The position numbers were made by a program, and so were the translations under genes. DNA of 64,000 nt from Fischerella sp. PCC 9605 (lineage in GTDB: Bacteria > Cyanobacteriota > Cyanobacteriia > Cyanobacteriales > Nostocaceae). Shown here piece after piece: positions 28,362 to 37,557 of this stretch. Below the pieces are notes generated by a model. That model made no database searches and was not told where the DNA came from. It saw nothing but the letters and a program-made list of their open reading frames with translations. The DNA is taken from assembly GCF_000517105.1 (NCBI RefSeq), contig NZ_KI912153.1:45459-109458 (forward strand), read 5' to 3'. Numbering within the stretch: position 1 is the stretch's first letter; each line of letters begins with the position of its first letter.

Positions 28362-31300
28362 TCAAAATGGTGCAGGGCAGCTAGCGGGGTTTGCCCCCAG
28401 GCGTGGGGAAGCTGTGCTGGTGGGGTCGTAGGCTGTGAGAACTACCTCACCTTTGTTGTTAAACACCCATCCTTGGGCAGGCACAACTTGATTTGGGGTT
28501 TGAGATTTTGGATTTTGGATTGAGGTTGCATTCGACTCGGTTCTGTTTCCTCGTTTTTTTGGCGGGCTAACATTTGAGGTAGGTTCAATCCAACGGGTTC
28601 TCATCACTTCATTGCTAAGTGCTTCATTGGGACTGGGAGGCAAACCGCCGCGTCCAGTGATGACGAAGCTACTGCCTACACCCTCTTGACAGGGGTTTTG
28701 GGCTACTAATGCATTGGGGTCAATAACTGTTTGCGGTAATTCTACTAATCCTTGAGTGGGGTCTACATTCGGTTGATTGATGGTAATTTGTCCTTGCACG
28801 CCAAGTTGTGAACTAGCTGTGATGTCGTTTGTAGTATCTGTTGGTTTTGGATGGGCTTGAATACCAAAGATACCCTGGGTGCGGATGTTAACGTTACCAC
28901 CTTTGCCACTGTAGGCATTTGCCGTGATGTCGCTGTTAGAGTTGGGCACTGCAACGATAAATTGAGAGTTGATATTGATGTTACCGCCATTACCACTTTT
29001 TTCCTCTGTACCTGCATTGGTGGAGATTTGACCACCACGACGGAGTAAGAGTAAATCACTGTTAAGGTTAATGTTACCACCATTACCGGATGCGGTTTCA
29101 GCATTGAGTTTTCCTTGGTTGTCCAAACGGATAGAACCAGCGTTTACATCTAAGTTACCTGCATTAACCGACCCTAAACTACCCACACTTGCTTGCGCCC
29201 CATCCCGAACAATCAACTGTCCAGTTTCAATTCTCAAGTTTCCAGCAGTACCAGTACCTTGAGTCAGAGTATATAAGCTACTGGGAAACTGTCCATTAAT
29301 AATTAAGTAATATTGAGTACCAGATTCCCGCACTGGCGATGTTCCCAGCAACTCCACAGACTCTGTTGCATTAACGACTAAATTCCCTGCGGCGCCTTCA
29401 TCAAAAGTTGATGCGGATATCGCTCCCCCATCTCGAATAATTAAGTCTCCTGTTGAAATAGTCAATTTTCCAGCATTGCCAGAACTGAAGGTGTCAGTAT
29501 ATATGGTACTGGGGAAACCATTGGCATCGGTTCCACTTAGTTCTACAGAGTCAGAGGCAGTTACAGTCAAAATTCCTCCTTGACCCTCACTAGAAGTACT
29601 AGCTGATACTTGCGCTCCATCCTTGACCTGCAAGCGTTGAGTTTCAATGGTCACGGTGCCCCCATTTCCTGTTGCCCCACTTTCGACATTGCTAAAGATG
29701 GCACTTGTGGTGTTATTGGCACTTACCCCAGCAATCGTAACAGCATCGCTGACATTGATGTTGACATTTCCAGCATTGCCGTTTCCACCTGTGGGTTCCT
29801 CCTCCGAAGAACCACGCACAAAGGTATTGAGTTGACCGCCATTGGTCAATAAAAGTGACCCGGCGCTGATATTGATGTCTCCTCCCTTACCAACGGCTCC
29901 TGCTTCTACCGTGGTAAAGGCTGCACTCGGATTTCCGTTGCTGTCATCTCCATCAAAGGAGATAGCATCAGTAGCGTTAATTGTTATACTGCCTGCATCT
30001 CCCAGTCCAGAAGTGCCGCTATCCAGTTGAGATCCATTGGTTAAAGTCAGATTTTCAGTACTTATGCCTATGCTGCCTGCATTTTCCTTGCCATAAGTTG
30101 AGGCTGATAATCGTGCGCTATTATCAAGGATTAAATTTCCAGAGGAGATGTTAATATTGCCTCCTTTATTACCCGTCGCTTCACTTTCGTCAATATCGGT
30201 GAAGACAAAGCTGTTATCAAAGGAGACATTATCTATGGAATTAATTGTTATGCTACCTGCATCCCCCCACCCAGAAGTGCTGGTAGAAAGTTGAGCACCA
30301 TCTCGTAATGAGAAGGAACCAGAATCGATGATAATATTACCCCCATTACCAACTGTCCCAGTTTCCACATCACTGAAAATCGCGCTGGAAAAACCGTTTT
30401 TCTGTCCAGCAATATCAACAGTACCAGTAACTTTGACATTAACATTACCGGCATCTCCCCATCCTGCTTTTTGGGTATCAGATGCTTCGCGAATAGAAGT
30501 TAGCAGTTGAGCGCCATCAGTTAGTGACAAAGAAGCAGCATTGATATCAATATTGCCACCCTTACCCACACCTCCGGCTCGCACTGTGCTGAAAATGTCA
30601 CCACCTGCAAGGGAAACGGCATCTTTTGCACGTACTATCACATTCCCTGCATTCCCTCGTCCAGATGTTGAGGTATTAAGTTCAGCGCCATCTCGTAATG
30701 AGAAAGAACCAGAATCAATGGCAATGTTACCCCCATTACCAACTGTCCCAGTTTCCACATCACTGAAAATCGCGCTGGGAAAATCGTTTTTCTGCCCAGC
30801 AATATCAACTTCCCCAGTCACGTTAATATTGACATTACCAGCATCGCCCTGTCCTGCTTTTTGGGTATCAGATGCTTCTCGAATAGAAGTTAGCAGTTGA
30901 GCACCATCAGTTAGTGACAAGGAAGCAGCATTAATATCGATATTGCCACCCTGACCCACACCTCCGGCTCGCACTGTGCTGAAGATATAAGCGTTACCTG
31001 CAAGGGAAACGGCATCTTTTGCACGCACTGTTACGTTCCCCGCATTTCCAGAGCCATTGGTACTTGTAAATAGTAGAGCACCGTCCCTGATGCTCAAACG
31101 CCCGGTTTCTATAGTCAAGTCCCCAGACTTTCCTGTACTGCTACTACTACCAGTGCCAGTATACAAACCACTGCTATAAAAACCTTCCCCTATTAGTTCT
31201 ACAGACTCAGGGGCTTGTACAGTAAGATTACCCCCGTTACCGGAAGATACAATATAAGTCGCTACATAAGCACCATCCTTAATAATTAATTTTCCTGTAG

Positions 31301-32354
31301 TAATCCTTAAGTCCCCAGATGAACCACTGCCTTGAGATTCAGTAAACAAGCTGCTGGCATACCGATCATCTGTTGATTGTCCAATCAATTCTACTGACTC
31401 AGTAGCGTTGACAGTAAAATTTTTTCCTGGCTTTGAGCCTAAGGAAATGGATAAAATCGATGCACCATCACTTAGCGACAGTTGCCTCCCTTGTACTTGA
31501 ATCTCGCCTCCCCCCTCACCACTGGCATCTGTTGATGCTTTTTGGGATAGTTGGATATCTCCGAAGTTCTGTACACCTGAATATCCTAAAGCAAAGCCAG
31601 AGTCCGTTTGACCAAGATTGACTAAACTTGGTGAAGCAACACTCCCCAGTTCGATCCGTCCTGACTCAGCCCTGAGATTACCGCCTTCTAGTTCTACATC
31701 ACCACCCACAAGCGCCAAAGTTTTTCCTGGCTGCACTTGCAGTCCTGGATTATCAGTGTGAATAGTCGCGTCTGTATTTGAATAACTAAATTTATGACCC
31801 GACCCCTTCACGAGAATCTTTCCTTGATTCTCCCGAAATCGCAAGCCAATGGGAATATTTACAGTTAATAGTGGTGGTGCTTGCGCCTTGCTGGCGCTAA
31901 ATTCAAAATTGTTGTCAAATACCAGACTATTGGCTGTACTTGCAAAAAATGAACCACCTAGATATAGACGGGCATTATGTCCAAAGACAATACCGTTAGG
32001 ATTAATCAAGAATAGGTTAGCATCGCCCAAAACACCAAGCGCACCCAAAATGTTAGAGGGATTACCCCCTGTCACTCTACTGAGAATGTTCTCAATCCCA
32101 GTGGGATTGTTGAAAAAGGCTCCCCTGCCTTCATTCACATTAAATTCCTGAAAACTGTGGAACAAATTTGAGCCGCGAGTCGCACCACCATCAATGATGT
32201 CAATATTAGTAGTAATGGGAATTACCTGTGAACTTTCAGCGCCTAAGCTGTTATCAGGAGTAATTTGCGCTCTGGCGGTGTTGAGCGAGGCAAGACTCCC
32301 TAAAATAGCCAAAGGTAAGGTGATGAGAAACAGCGATCGCCAATTTTGCTTCAT
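28362..32354 (-). CDS. TpsA-type filamentous haemagglutinin-like adhesin (paralogue 2)
   Basis: This intact 1330-residue protein starts MKQNWRSLFLITLP after GGAGAG; the signal peptide ends near NTARAQ. The TPS/haemagglutination domain occupies about 30-190 (GGATRGSNLFHSFQEF, ANLFLINPNGIVFG). The rest is beta-helix built on GNGGNINI and SLRDGAQL units, ending with the conserved QNPCQEGVGSSF and RTRWIEPTSNVSP tail. Proteins like this are exported through a TpsB pore and act as adhesins or contact toxins. No polymorphic toxin domain is visible at the C-terminus, and no TpsB gene is nearby. Confidence 0.93.
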   Translation of the reverse strand: MKQNWRSLFLITLPLAILGSLASLNTARAQITPDNSLGAESSQVIPITTNIDIIDGGATRGSNLFHSFQEFNVNEGRGAFFNNPTGIENILSRVTGGNPSNILGALGVLGDANLFLINPNGIVFGHNARLYLGGSFFASTANSLVFDNNFEFSASKAQAPPLLTVNIPIGLRFRENQGKILVKGSGHKFSYSNTDATIHTDNPGLQVQPGKTLALVGGDVELEGGNLRAESGRIELGSVASPSLVNLGQTDSGFALGYSGVQNFGDIQLSQKASTDASGEGGGEIQVQGRQLSLSDGASILSISLGSKPGKNFTVNATESVELIGQSTDDRYASSLFTESQGSGSSGDLRITTGKLIIKDGAYVATYIVSSGNGGNLTVQAPESVELIGEGFYSSGLYTGTGSSSSTGKSGDLTIETGRLSIRDGALLFTSTNGSGNAGNVTVRAKDAVSLAGNAYIFSTVRAGGVGQGGNIDINAASLSLTDGAQLLTSIREASDTQKAGQGDAGNVNINVTGEVDIAGQKNDFPSAIFSDVETGTVGNGGNIAIDSGSFSLRDGAELNTSTSGRGNAGNVIVRAKDAVSLAGGDIFSTVRAGGVGKGGNIDINAASLSLTDGAQLLTSIREASDTQKAGWGDAGNVNVKVTGTVDIAGQKNGFSSAIFSDVETGTVGNGGNIIIDSGSFSLRDGAQLSTSTSGWGDAGSITINSIDNVSFDNSFVFTDIDESEATGNKGGNINISSGNLILDNSARLSASTYGKENAGSIGISTENLTLTNGSQLDSGTSGLGDAGSITINATDAISFDGDDSNGNPSAAFTTVEAGAVGKGGDINISAGSLLLTNGGQLNTFVRGSSEEEPTGGNGNAGNVNINVSDAVTIAGVSANNTTSAIFSNVESGATGNGGTVTIETQRLQVKDGAQVSASTSSEGQGGILTVTASDSVELSGTDANGFPSTIYTDTFSSGNAGKLTISTGDLIIRDGGAISASTFDEGAAGNLVVNATESVELLGTSPVRESGTQYYLIINGQFPSSLYTLTQGTGTAGNLRIETGQLIVRDGAQASVGSLGSVNAGNLDVNAGSIRLDNQGKLNAETASGNGGNINLNSDLLLLRRGGQISTNAGTEEKSGNGGNININSQFIVAVPNSNSDITANAYSGKGGNVNIRTQGIFGIQAHPKPTDTTNDITASSQLGVQGQITINQPNVDPTQGLVELPQTVIDPNALVAQNPCQEGVGSSFVITGRGGLPPSPNEALSNEVMRTRWIEPTSNVSPPKKRGNRTESNATSIQNPKSQTPNQVVPAQGWVFNNKGEVVLTAYDPTSTASPRLGANPASCPAPF
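30300..31080. repeat. Internal 390-bp tandem duplication in adhesin 2
   Basis: Two consecutive segments of about 390 bp (130 residues), joined near 30690, are nearly identical. Each contains AGGVG.GGNIDINAASL, REASDTQKAG and FSDVETGTVGNGGN. This is a recent beta-helix module duplication. Confidence 0.85.
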
Positions 32355-32361
32355 ATCAACT

Positions 32362-32645
32362 TCTCTCCCTCTCTAAAAGGGACTGTAATTCACGCTCACA
32401 TCTGTGAAAATAAATCTCAAAACCTGGCCCAGTCTGGACTGATATCTCATTTCTGGAGAGGTTCAGTAGATATTGATAAGCTAGTTTCTTAAAAAGTTTT
32501 ATTCACGAATAGTAATCACAGCTACTCGGAATAATCTTAACTACGTTATTTATTTTGGAAATTAAATATTATGAATAACTTGTGAGGAGTTATACAATTA
32601 ATAACTTAAAATTTCATTAAGTTAACCAAGGTATTGATTGATACT
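32362..32645 (-). promoter_or_regulatory. Conserved upstream region of adhesin 2
   Basis: Nearly the same sequence as 20362-20640. The end AAGGTATTGATTGATACT is retained, after which the two loci diverge at the stop codon of the next minus-strand gene. The shared block defines the duplicated segment and probably holds the adhesin promoter. Confidence 0.6.
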
Positions 32646-32647
32646 AA

Positions 32648-34516
32648 TTATGCACTCTCTTTGTTAATAAATTTGCGACTAATGCATACCCTAAAACCGA
32701 TGCTGTTGTTCCAGTTGTCAGGATCGCTATTGTAGCGGTTGGCAGAACGGCAGCCTTCAGGATCGTTGTACCAGGAACCACCACGCAGCAGTCGAGCTTG
32801 ATGATCGTTACTCTTGTCTACCCAGGCACTACCATCAACAGGCGCTCCTTTATAGCTATCGTGCCAGCGATCGCCACACCACTCCCAGACATTGCCATGC
32901 ATGTCGTATAAACCAAAGGCGTTAGGTGGAAAATTTCCTACTTCTGTTGTCTGTTCTCGATATATGCCTTCTGGTGCTAAGGCGTAAGTGTTATTCCCGT
33001 CGTAGTTGGCTAACTCAGTCGTAATCGTCTTGCCAAAATGAAATGGTGTCGTTGTTCCTGCACGAGCTGCATATTCCCATTCGGCTTCACTGGGTAGACG
33101 ATATTCCCGTCTTGTGTAGCTAGATAATCTGGCACAAAATTCTAATGTATCGTTCCAGGAAACTTGTTCTACTGGTCGGTTGTCGCCTTTAAAATTTGAT
33201 GGATTTGGTTTTAGCTCACGGTTAATTTTGGGTAATTCTACTACTGCTTGCCATTGTGTCTGGGTGACTGGGTATTTACCCATGAACAGGGGTTGAAGGG
33301 TTACTTCATGCTGAGGTTTTTCATAGTCATATCCTTCTGATTCTGGTGAACCCATGATAAATTCCCCACCAGGGATAGCGACCATTTCTAGGGTAATACC
33401 ATTTCCTAAGTCTTCAGTAAAATATTGGGCTTGACCTTTTTCTCGCTTAACTATCCGACCACTGATATCGACAGTCACTACGTCAAACCGAAAATCCTGT
33501 AGTTCGGTCTGTTGGGTAAGTGCAGATTGAGAAGCAACCGATCTATCTTCTGTTGGCAAAGTCACAGGCTCAGGAATTAAGGTAATATGTTCAGGGCTTT
33601 TAGAAAACTGTCCTTGTCGCTGGGCAATTCTCAGGAGTGCCTGAATTACCTGCATGTCTGAACCTCTCGCAACCACATTCACTCGAATCCATAGCTGTCT
33701 GGCTAATTCCCAATTTCCTTCGACTTCGGCTTGATAAGCGTCAAGTTTCATCGTGGCAATATCATGGAGAGTGGCGTAGTCGGGCAACAAAATCAGGTGT
33801 AGCTTGGCGGCAGGTTCGGCTGTAGCATAGGGATTTTGTTGAATTTTCCGGTACTGTTGGTTGATTGTTGGAACTCTCCATTGTAAATATCGCTCCAGCC
33901 TTTCGACTGTGGCACAGTTCCCTGAACCTGTTATCCTCAATCCCTCTAACAATGCTTGAGTGAATGAGCCGTGCTGCAACTGCTCAATTTCATAAGAGGT
34001 TTGATGAGGACTGCAAGAGTAAAAGGTGACTACTCCCTGATGTTCACAGCCAATACCCTCTCCGAGCCTATTTCTTTCATCACGGCAGGCATCTAAAAAC
34101 AAAACTACATTATCAGCTCCGCTGCGGCGCAGTCTTTGGGTAACAAAATCAACAGGGATTGCCGTATGTTCCACATCTCCTGGGTCGCTATCCACAAGCA
34201 TGAGATAGTCTCGCTCAGCTTCACGACGACCGTGACCAGCAAAGAAAAACCAGAAATTATCTCCTGATGTCAATAGTGGTTTTTCAAAGTTTGCCCGTAG
34301 GAACCGCCGCAAGTTACCGTAGGTGGGCTGAGTAGGAATGGATGCAGGAAAAGCCGGAATTGATTGTGAGTCTTCTGTAAATAGAAACACCCTGTCAAAC
34401 TGCGCTTCTTTTTCAAACCAATCGCGCATTGCAAGAGCATCTAGTTTGGCGTAGTTTAGCGGCTGAAGGTTGTTGTACTGGTTAATCCCAATTGCGATCG
34501 CCCAATTAAGTGCCAT
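32648..34516 (-). CDS. Orthocaspase with C-terminal SUMF1/FGE-sulfatase domain
   Basis: This is a 622-residue protein. The caspase p20-like domain is at about 1-240: MALNWAIAIGINQYNN, His95 in FFFAGHGRREAERD, and Cys144 in VLFLDACRDERN. A linker follows, then the SUMF1 domain at about 375-615: VAIPGGEFIMGSPESEG, YPVTQTQW, EYRLPSEAEWEYAAR, NVWEWCGDRWHDS and LLRGGSWYND. In other bacteria such pairs are found as stress or conflict peptidases, with SUMF1 likely as a recognition module. There is no signal peptide, so it is cytosolic. It lies upstream of adhesin 2 on the same strand and divergent from the RHH/Pepco genes. Confidence 0.93.
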   Translation of the reverse strand: MALNWAIAIGINQYNNLQPLNYAKLDALAMRDWFEKEAQFDRVFLFTEDSQSIPAFPASIPTQPTYGNLRRFLRANFEKPLLTSGDNFWFFFAGHGRREAERDYLMLVDSDPGDVEHTAIPVDFVTQRLRRSGADNVVLFLDACRDERNRLGEGIGCEHQGVVTFYSCSPHQTSYEIEQLQHGSFTQALLEGLRITGSGNCATVERLERYLQWRVPTINQQYRKIQQNPYATAEPAAKLHLILLPDYATLHDIATMKLDAYQAEVEGNWELARQLWIRVNVVARGSDMQVIQALLRIAQRQGQFSKSPEHITLIPEPVTLPTEDRSVASQSALTQQTELQDFRFDVVTVDISGRIVKREKGQAQYFTEDLGNGITLEMVAIPGGEFIMGSPESEGYDYEKPQHEVTLQPLFMGKYPVTQTQWQAVVELPKINRELKPNPSNFKGDNRPVEQVSWNDTLEFCARLSSYTRREYRLPSEAEWEYAARAGTTTPFHFGKTITTELANYDGNNTYALAPEGIYREQTTEVGNFPPNAFGLYDMHGNVWEWCGDRWHDSYKGAPVDGSAWVDKSNDHQARLLRGGSWYNDPEGCRSANRYNSDPDNWNNSIGFRVCISRKFINKESA

Positions 34517-34644
34517 TTGTGTGCTTGCATCTAGTTTTTGTTCCCCAATTTGGAGAGCGCTTTCCCGATTGAAAATTTACATATACTTTTATAGTAATGC
34601 TGGGTCATACAGCAGTACCATTAAAAGTAAAAAAGTTACCTATT

Positions 34645-34875
34645 ATGGCTAGACCTCAAATTGTCATTAGGCTTCCCCACTACCTTTTTGAGCATCTCAA
34701 CACCTACATTGAGCAAACTGGTGCATCTAAGACTGAGGTAGTAGTTGGTGCTTTGGCACACTACCTCGGATGTGGAGAAAATTTACCGCTAAGCCAAAGG
34801 GTAGCCCAGTTGGAAGCAAGGATGGCACAACTCGAAGCGTTGATGAAAAAGTCAGTTAAATCTCAAGCTGTTTAA
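34645..34875 (+). CDS. Small RHH-like protein with coiled-coil tail
   Basis: I start at ATG 34645 (MARPQIVIRLPHYLFEHL) rather than 48 bp upstream, giving 76 residues. The strand QIVIRLP, then helices LFEHLNTYIEQTG and ASKTEVVVGALAHYL, match a ribbon-helix-helix fold. The tail VAQLEARMAQLEALM is a short coiled coil. It probably binds DNA as a dimer. It is divergent from the caspase-SUMF1 gene and 12 bp ahead of the broken Pepco-like gene, so it may regulate both. Confidence 0.7.
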   Translation: MARPQIVIRLPHYLFEHLNTYIEQTGASKTEVVVGALAHYLGCGENLPLSQRVAQLEARMAQLEALMKKSVKSQAV

Positions 34876-34887
34876 ACAATTAATTTT

Positions 34888-35376
34888 ATGCCAGCAGAGA
34901 TTTCCACTCCCGACGCCATCTGGATTCTTACCGAAGAAGCGTTTGAAACTGAAGCTAGCCGTGAAATTACAACTACTACAGGCGCAAGAAGTAGTGGAGA
35001 TACAGGAGGACTACTTGGCACTGAAACTACTGAAGAAATAGTTGTTACCAAAAAAAAGATGAATTAGTCATTACTAGACGCAGAGTTGAGGTAAGTAAAC
35101 TCAAGCAGGAAATGAAGGGATTTCTGCAAGCAATGAGAGAAATGTTGGATGAAGCGGAACAGCCTAATTCAAAAATGCAGTTGGATGAGGTGGAGTTATC
35201 TGTAGAAATTAACGGTGAAGGAAAAATCAGTAGCTGCAACTGAAGACATAGATGCTCTTTCTGCTCAAAAGTTATCTGTAGAAATTAACGGTGAAGGAAA
35301 AATCAGTCTGCTTGGGATTGGTAGCGCCAAAGCTGGGGGTAAAGGTGCGATGACATTTAAATTCAAGCGCAAATAA
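34888..35376 (+). pseudogene. Pepco-like (peptidase-coupled) protein, broken by two lesions
   Basis: ATG 34888 opens MPAEISTPDAIWILTEEAF and stops after 57 residues because an A run at 35050-35057 is out of phase by one. The next frame gives DELVITRRRVEVSKLK and MKGFLQAMREMLDEAE, then LSVEINGEGKIS. A 76-nt duplication shifts the frame again. The final part, ISLLGIGSAKAGGKGAMTF ending KFKRK, is the Pepco-type C-terminus as I remember it. Pepco domains accompany caspase-like peptidases in predicted bacterial conflict systems, which fits the neighbours. The family name is from memory and unchecked. Confidence 0.6.
35195..35307. repeat. 37-bp direct repeat within the Pepco-like gene
   Basis: 35195-35231 and 35271-35307 are identical (starting GTTATCTGTAGAAATTAACG), with a period of 76 nt. 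Collapsing one copy restores the reading frame across this part. Confidence 0.93.
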
Positions 35377-35389
35377 TTGGCACTTTCTT

Positions 35390-35473
35390 ATGGGTAGGAA
35401 TTGGGCGATTGTTGTCGGGATTAATCACTATGAAATCCTGCGCGAGCGCTGCTTACTCAGTAGTGTTGATTAA
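35390..35473 (+). pseudogene. N-terminal stub of a second caspase-family gene
   Basis: MGRNWAIVVGINHYEILR matches the first strand of orthocaspases (compare MALNWAIAIGINQY in the neighbouring gene). The frame then departs from the family and ends after 27 codons. It starts 13 bp after the Pepco-like gene, so an RHH-Pepco-caspase operon once existed here. The following 35474-35878 has no gene; it holds a weak hairpin at 35522-35541 (AACCCTCC/GGAGGGT) and AT-rich text. Confidence 0.65.
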
Positions 35474-35878
35474 TTACCCATCACTCCCTACCGCGCGATC
35501 GCACCAGAAGTCTGCAAACGAAAACCCTCCACAAAGGAGGGTGTTATCTTGGATGTATAATTCCAAACACTTTATCCACCAAAGTTTAACCTAAGCTTAT
35601 GCACTGGTAAAGGTGCAGTGAAACTACCTTATCCGGTTACTAATAGTGTTAATATTTTGACGTAAAACTCTATTCGATTACAATTGCAACTGCGGGTTTT
35701 ACTCCCGCTTTTTTCGTTCAAGGCGATCGCCCTCCTACTGACCAAGTAAAGTACTGTAAGAGCCATTTTCAGTTTGCTCGCAAACTTTTCTCAAAACGGC
35801 GAGCGCTTGAAAATTTTGTACTATCCCCCTTCCCTCATACCTCTTCTGGTGCTGCGATCACCTAAAAGTTGGTCAACT

Positions 35879-35988
35879 GTTTCCATTAATTCGCCTCCAC
35901 ATTGTTAGTGGAGACCGTGGGAGTGTGGGGGCACCACGTTCTTGCTCCTAAGTTTCCATTAATTCGCCTCCACATTGTTAGTGGAGAC
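35879..35988. CRISPR. Mini-CRISPR: two identical 37-bp repeats, one 36-bp spacer
   Basis: 35879-35915 and 35952-35988 are identical (GTTTCCATTAATTCGCC... ending TTAGTGGAGAC). The spacer 35916-35951 starts CGTGGGAGTGTGGGGGC. Each repeat contains a CTCCAC/GTGGAG palindrome. The repeat differs from that of the array at 9390. No cas gene is nearby, but a TniQ-like transposition gene starts 130 bp away on the minus strand. Confidence 0.8.
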
Positions 35989-36115
35989 TTCAAGAAGGGT
36001 GTAACTTGAATCATAAAATAGCAGTAACTGCCACATTATGATTTCACAAAGACATCGTCAGATTATTTTTTCACACAGATGGGAAAGTATAAAAATTGTG
36101 GAGATGGTACATATG

Positions 36116-36650
36116 TTATACATGTGGGTTAAACATAGACTTAGCATGTAACTTATAACGCGCAGAGATTTGACGACACAAGTCAGGGAAGTGTCTGTAT
36201 AAATCTGCTGGGTCATATCCAAGCTCAGCTGCAACCTGCCTTAAAGATAATGGTTGTTCGGATGATAATGTAGTCTGTAGAGAATCTCGTACTTTCATAG
36301 AATCAAAGGAACGGTTAGTTTTAGAATGCTGCTGGCAACTGGGTAGTTCCTTTAAAACCACTGGATTGTTAATAGTGAGATTATTTAAGTAAACATCAAT
36401 TAAAGAAACCGAAAGTCGGTAGCATACACGCACAAGCAAATTGAGTTGAGGAAGTGCATGACCAGTACGCCAATCTCTAGGGACTGTGGAACTCAGACAC
36501 ATTAAATCAGCAAAAGCTGTATTATTTCCACCAGTCGCAGAATTAATGCACAAGTCAATAGCAGTAACCAGACTTTCTCTTTGCGGTGCTTGGATTAAGT
36601 AAGGGGTATGAGCTAATAAATTTCCAACTTGTTCTACAAGGGGTAGTGTT
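36116..36650 (-). pseudogene. TniQ-like transposition protein, N-terminally truncated
   Basis: The open frame can be followed from the edge of a group II intron at about 36650: VEQVGNLLAHTPYLIQAP, then FADLMCLSSTVPRDWRTG and QLNLLVRVCYRLSVSLID. It ends SLRQVAAELGYDPADLYRH, FPDLCRQISARY. This C-terminal HTH pattern is typical of TniQ/TnsD-type target selectors of Tn7-like elements. The N-terminal zinc-finger half is missing beyond the intron. A TTG at 36553 is only a formal start. The assignment as TniQ is from motif memory. Confidence 0.55.
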
Positions 36651-36655
36651 ACGGG

Positions 36656-37443
36656 GGCGCTCTTTGATGGCGCATATGAATGAGGAAACCTGTTGAGGCT
36701 ATACCTCCACAGTCTGTCCAGTCAGACGGTGAACTCACGGGCGTAGTGACGGGTTGATGCTGACCCACAATGAAATAGCTGCCCGGAAAAGTGTACTCGT
36801 GAGCCGAACTTGGGTAGGCTGTCCGGCGAGGCTAGTTGAGAGATAATATGGCAACTAACAGAAAGTGTTGTGCATACCAACGGTAAACTACCACCCTGTC
36901 TATTACCCCAAGTAGGACAGCAAACGAATTCAGAGGTTTTATACCTTAAGAATTACCGAGCTAGGTTATTCCGTAATACCTAGAACAAAGGTTGAAATAG
37001 GTTAAACTGGTTACTCTATTTCCGTTTGGGATACCGCTGCATAGCGGGAATGGGTCAAAGTAAAGACACTGCCGCGCGTTATCTCGTAGTCATGTGCGAC
37101 CAACCCAGGAGACTTCGTTTGCGAAGTGAGCAGTCCACGTTGAAGCCTAGAAGAGTCAGAACCATCTCCCGTAGTTGTGTGAGCTGCGACACACCAAGGA
37201 GGCGGTAACACCGACCACAGGGCGAAGGATGGTAGGAAGTAAACATTCCCCAATTAGAAATGTAAGCAGAGTTCGAGGAATATCGGATGATGAAGCCTAA
37301 ATCAAAAGGGGATTACAAAGCAACCTTTTGGCTGTGGAGGAAAGTTTGTTTGAGGATGCGCCGGATGCGGTTATAAGCTGCTTGTCCGGTTTGGTGGGGG
37401 CTTCGGGGAAAAGTACCATAAAGGCAACTCGCCCCGATTCTAC
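36656..37443 (+). mobile_element. ORF-less group II intron
   Basis: There is no coding frame, but clear intron RNA features are present. Domain V-like GCCGGATGCGGTT..AAGCTGCTTGTCCGGT at about 37354-37391 is followed by a domain VI-like stem (GCTTCGGGG..CCCCGATTC) ending TCTAC at 37443. Upstream text such as GATGAGCCGAACTTGGG-like segments (GAGCCGAACTTGGGTAGG near 36802) fits domain I. The 5' end near 36656 (GGGCGC where GUGYG is expected) is uncertain. It interrupts the TniQ-like frame in antisense orientation, so splicing on the plus strand would not repair that gene. Confidence 0.65.
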
Positions 37444-37557
37444 CCAATAAGCTGCGACCAGTGGCAAACTAAACAGTTTAGTTTAGAAAGAGATCATTAA
37501 AATAGTACATAAGTACCATTAGATTCCTTAGCAACCAAAATTTCTCCATTGCTATAC

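Noticed and set aside
35520..35545. Hairpin AACCCTCC/GGAGGGT as a terminator
   Set aside because: Stem is short and followed by only a weak T-rich stretch; no obvious intact gene upstream.
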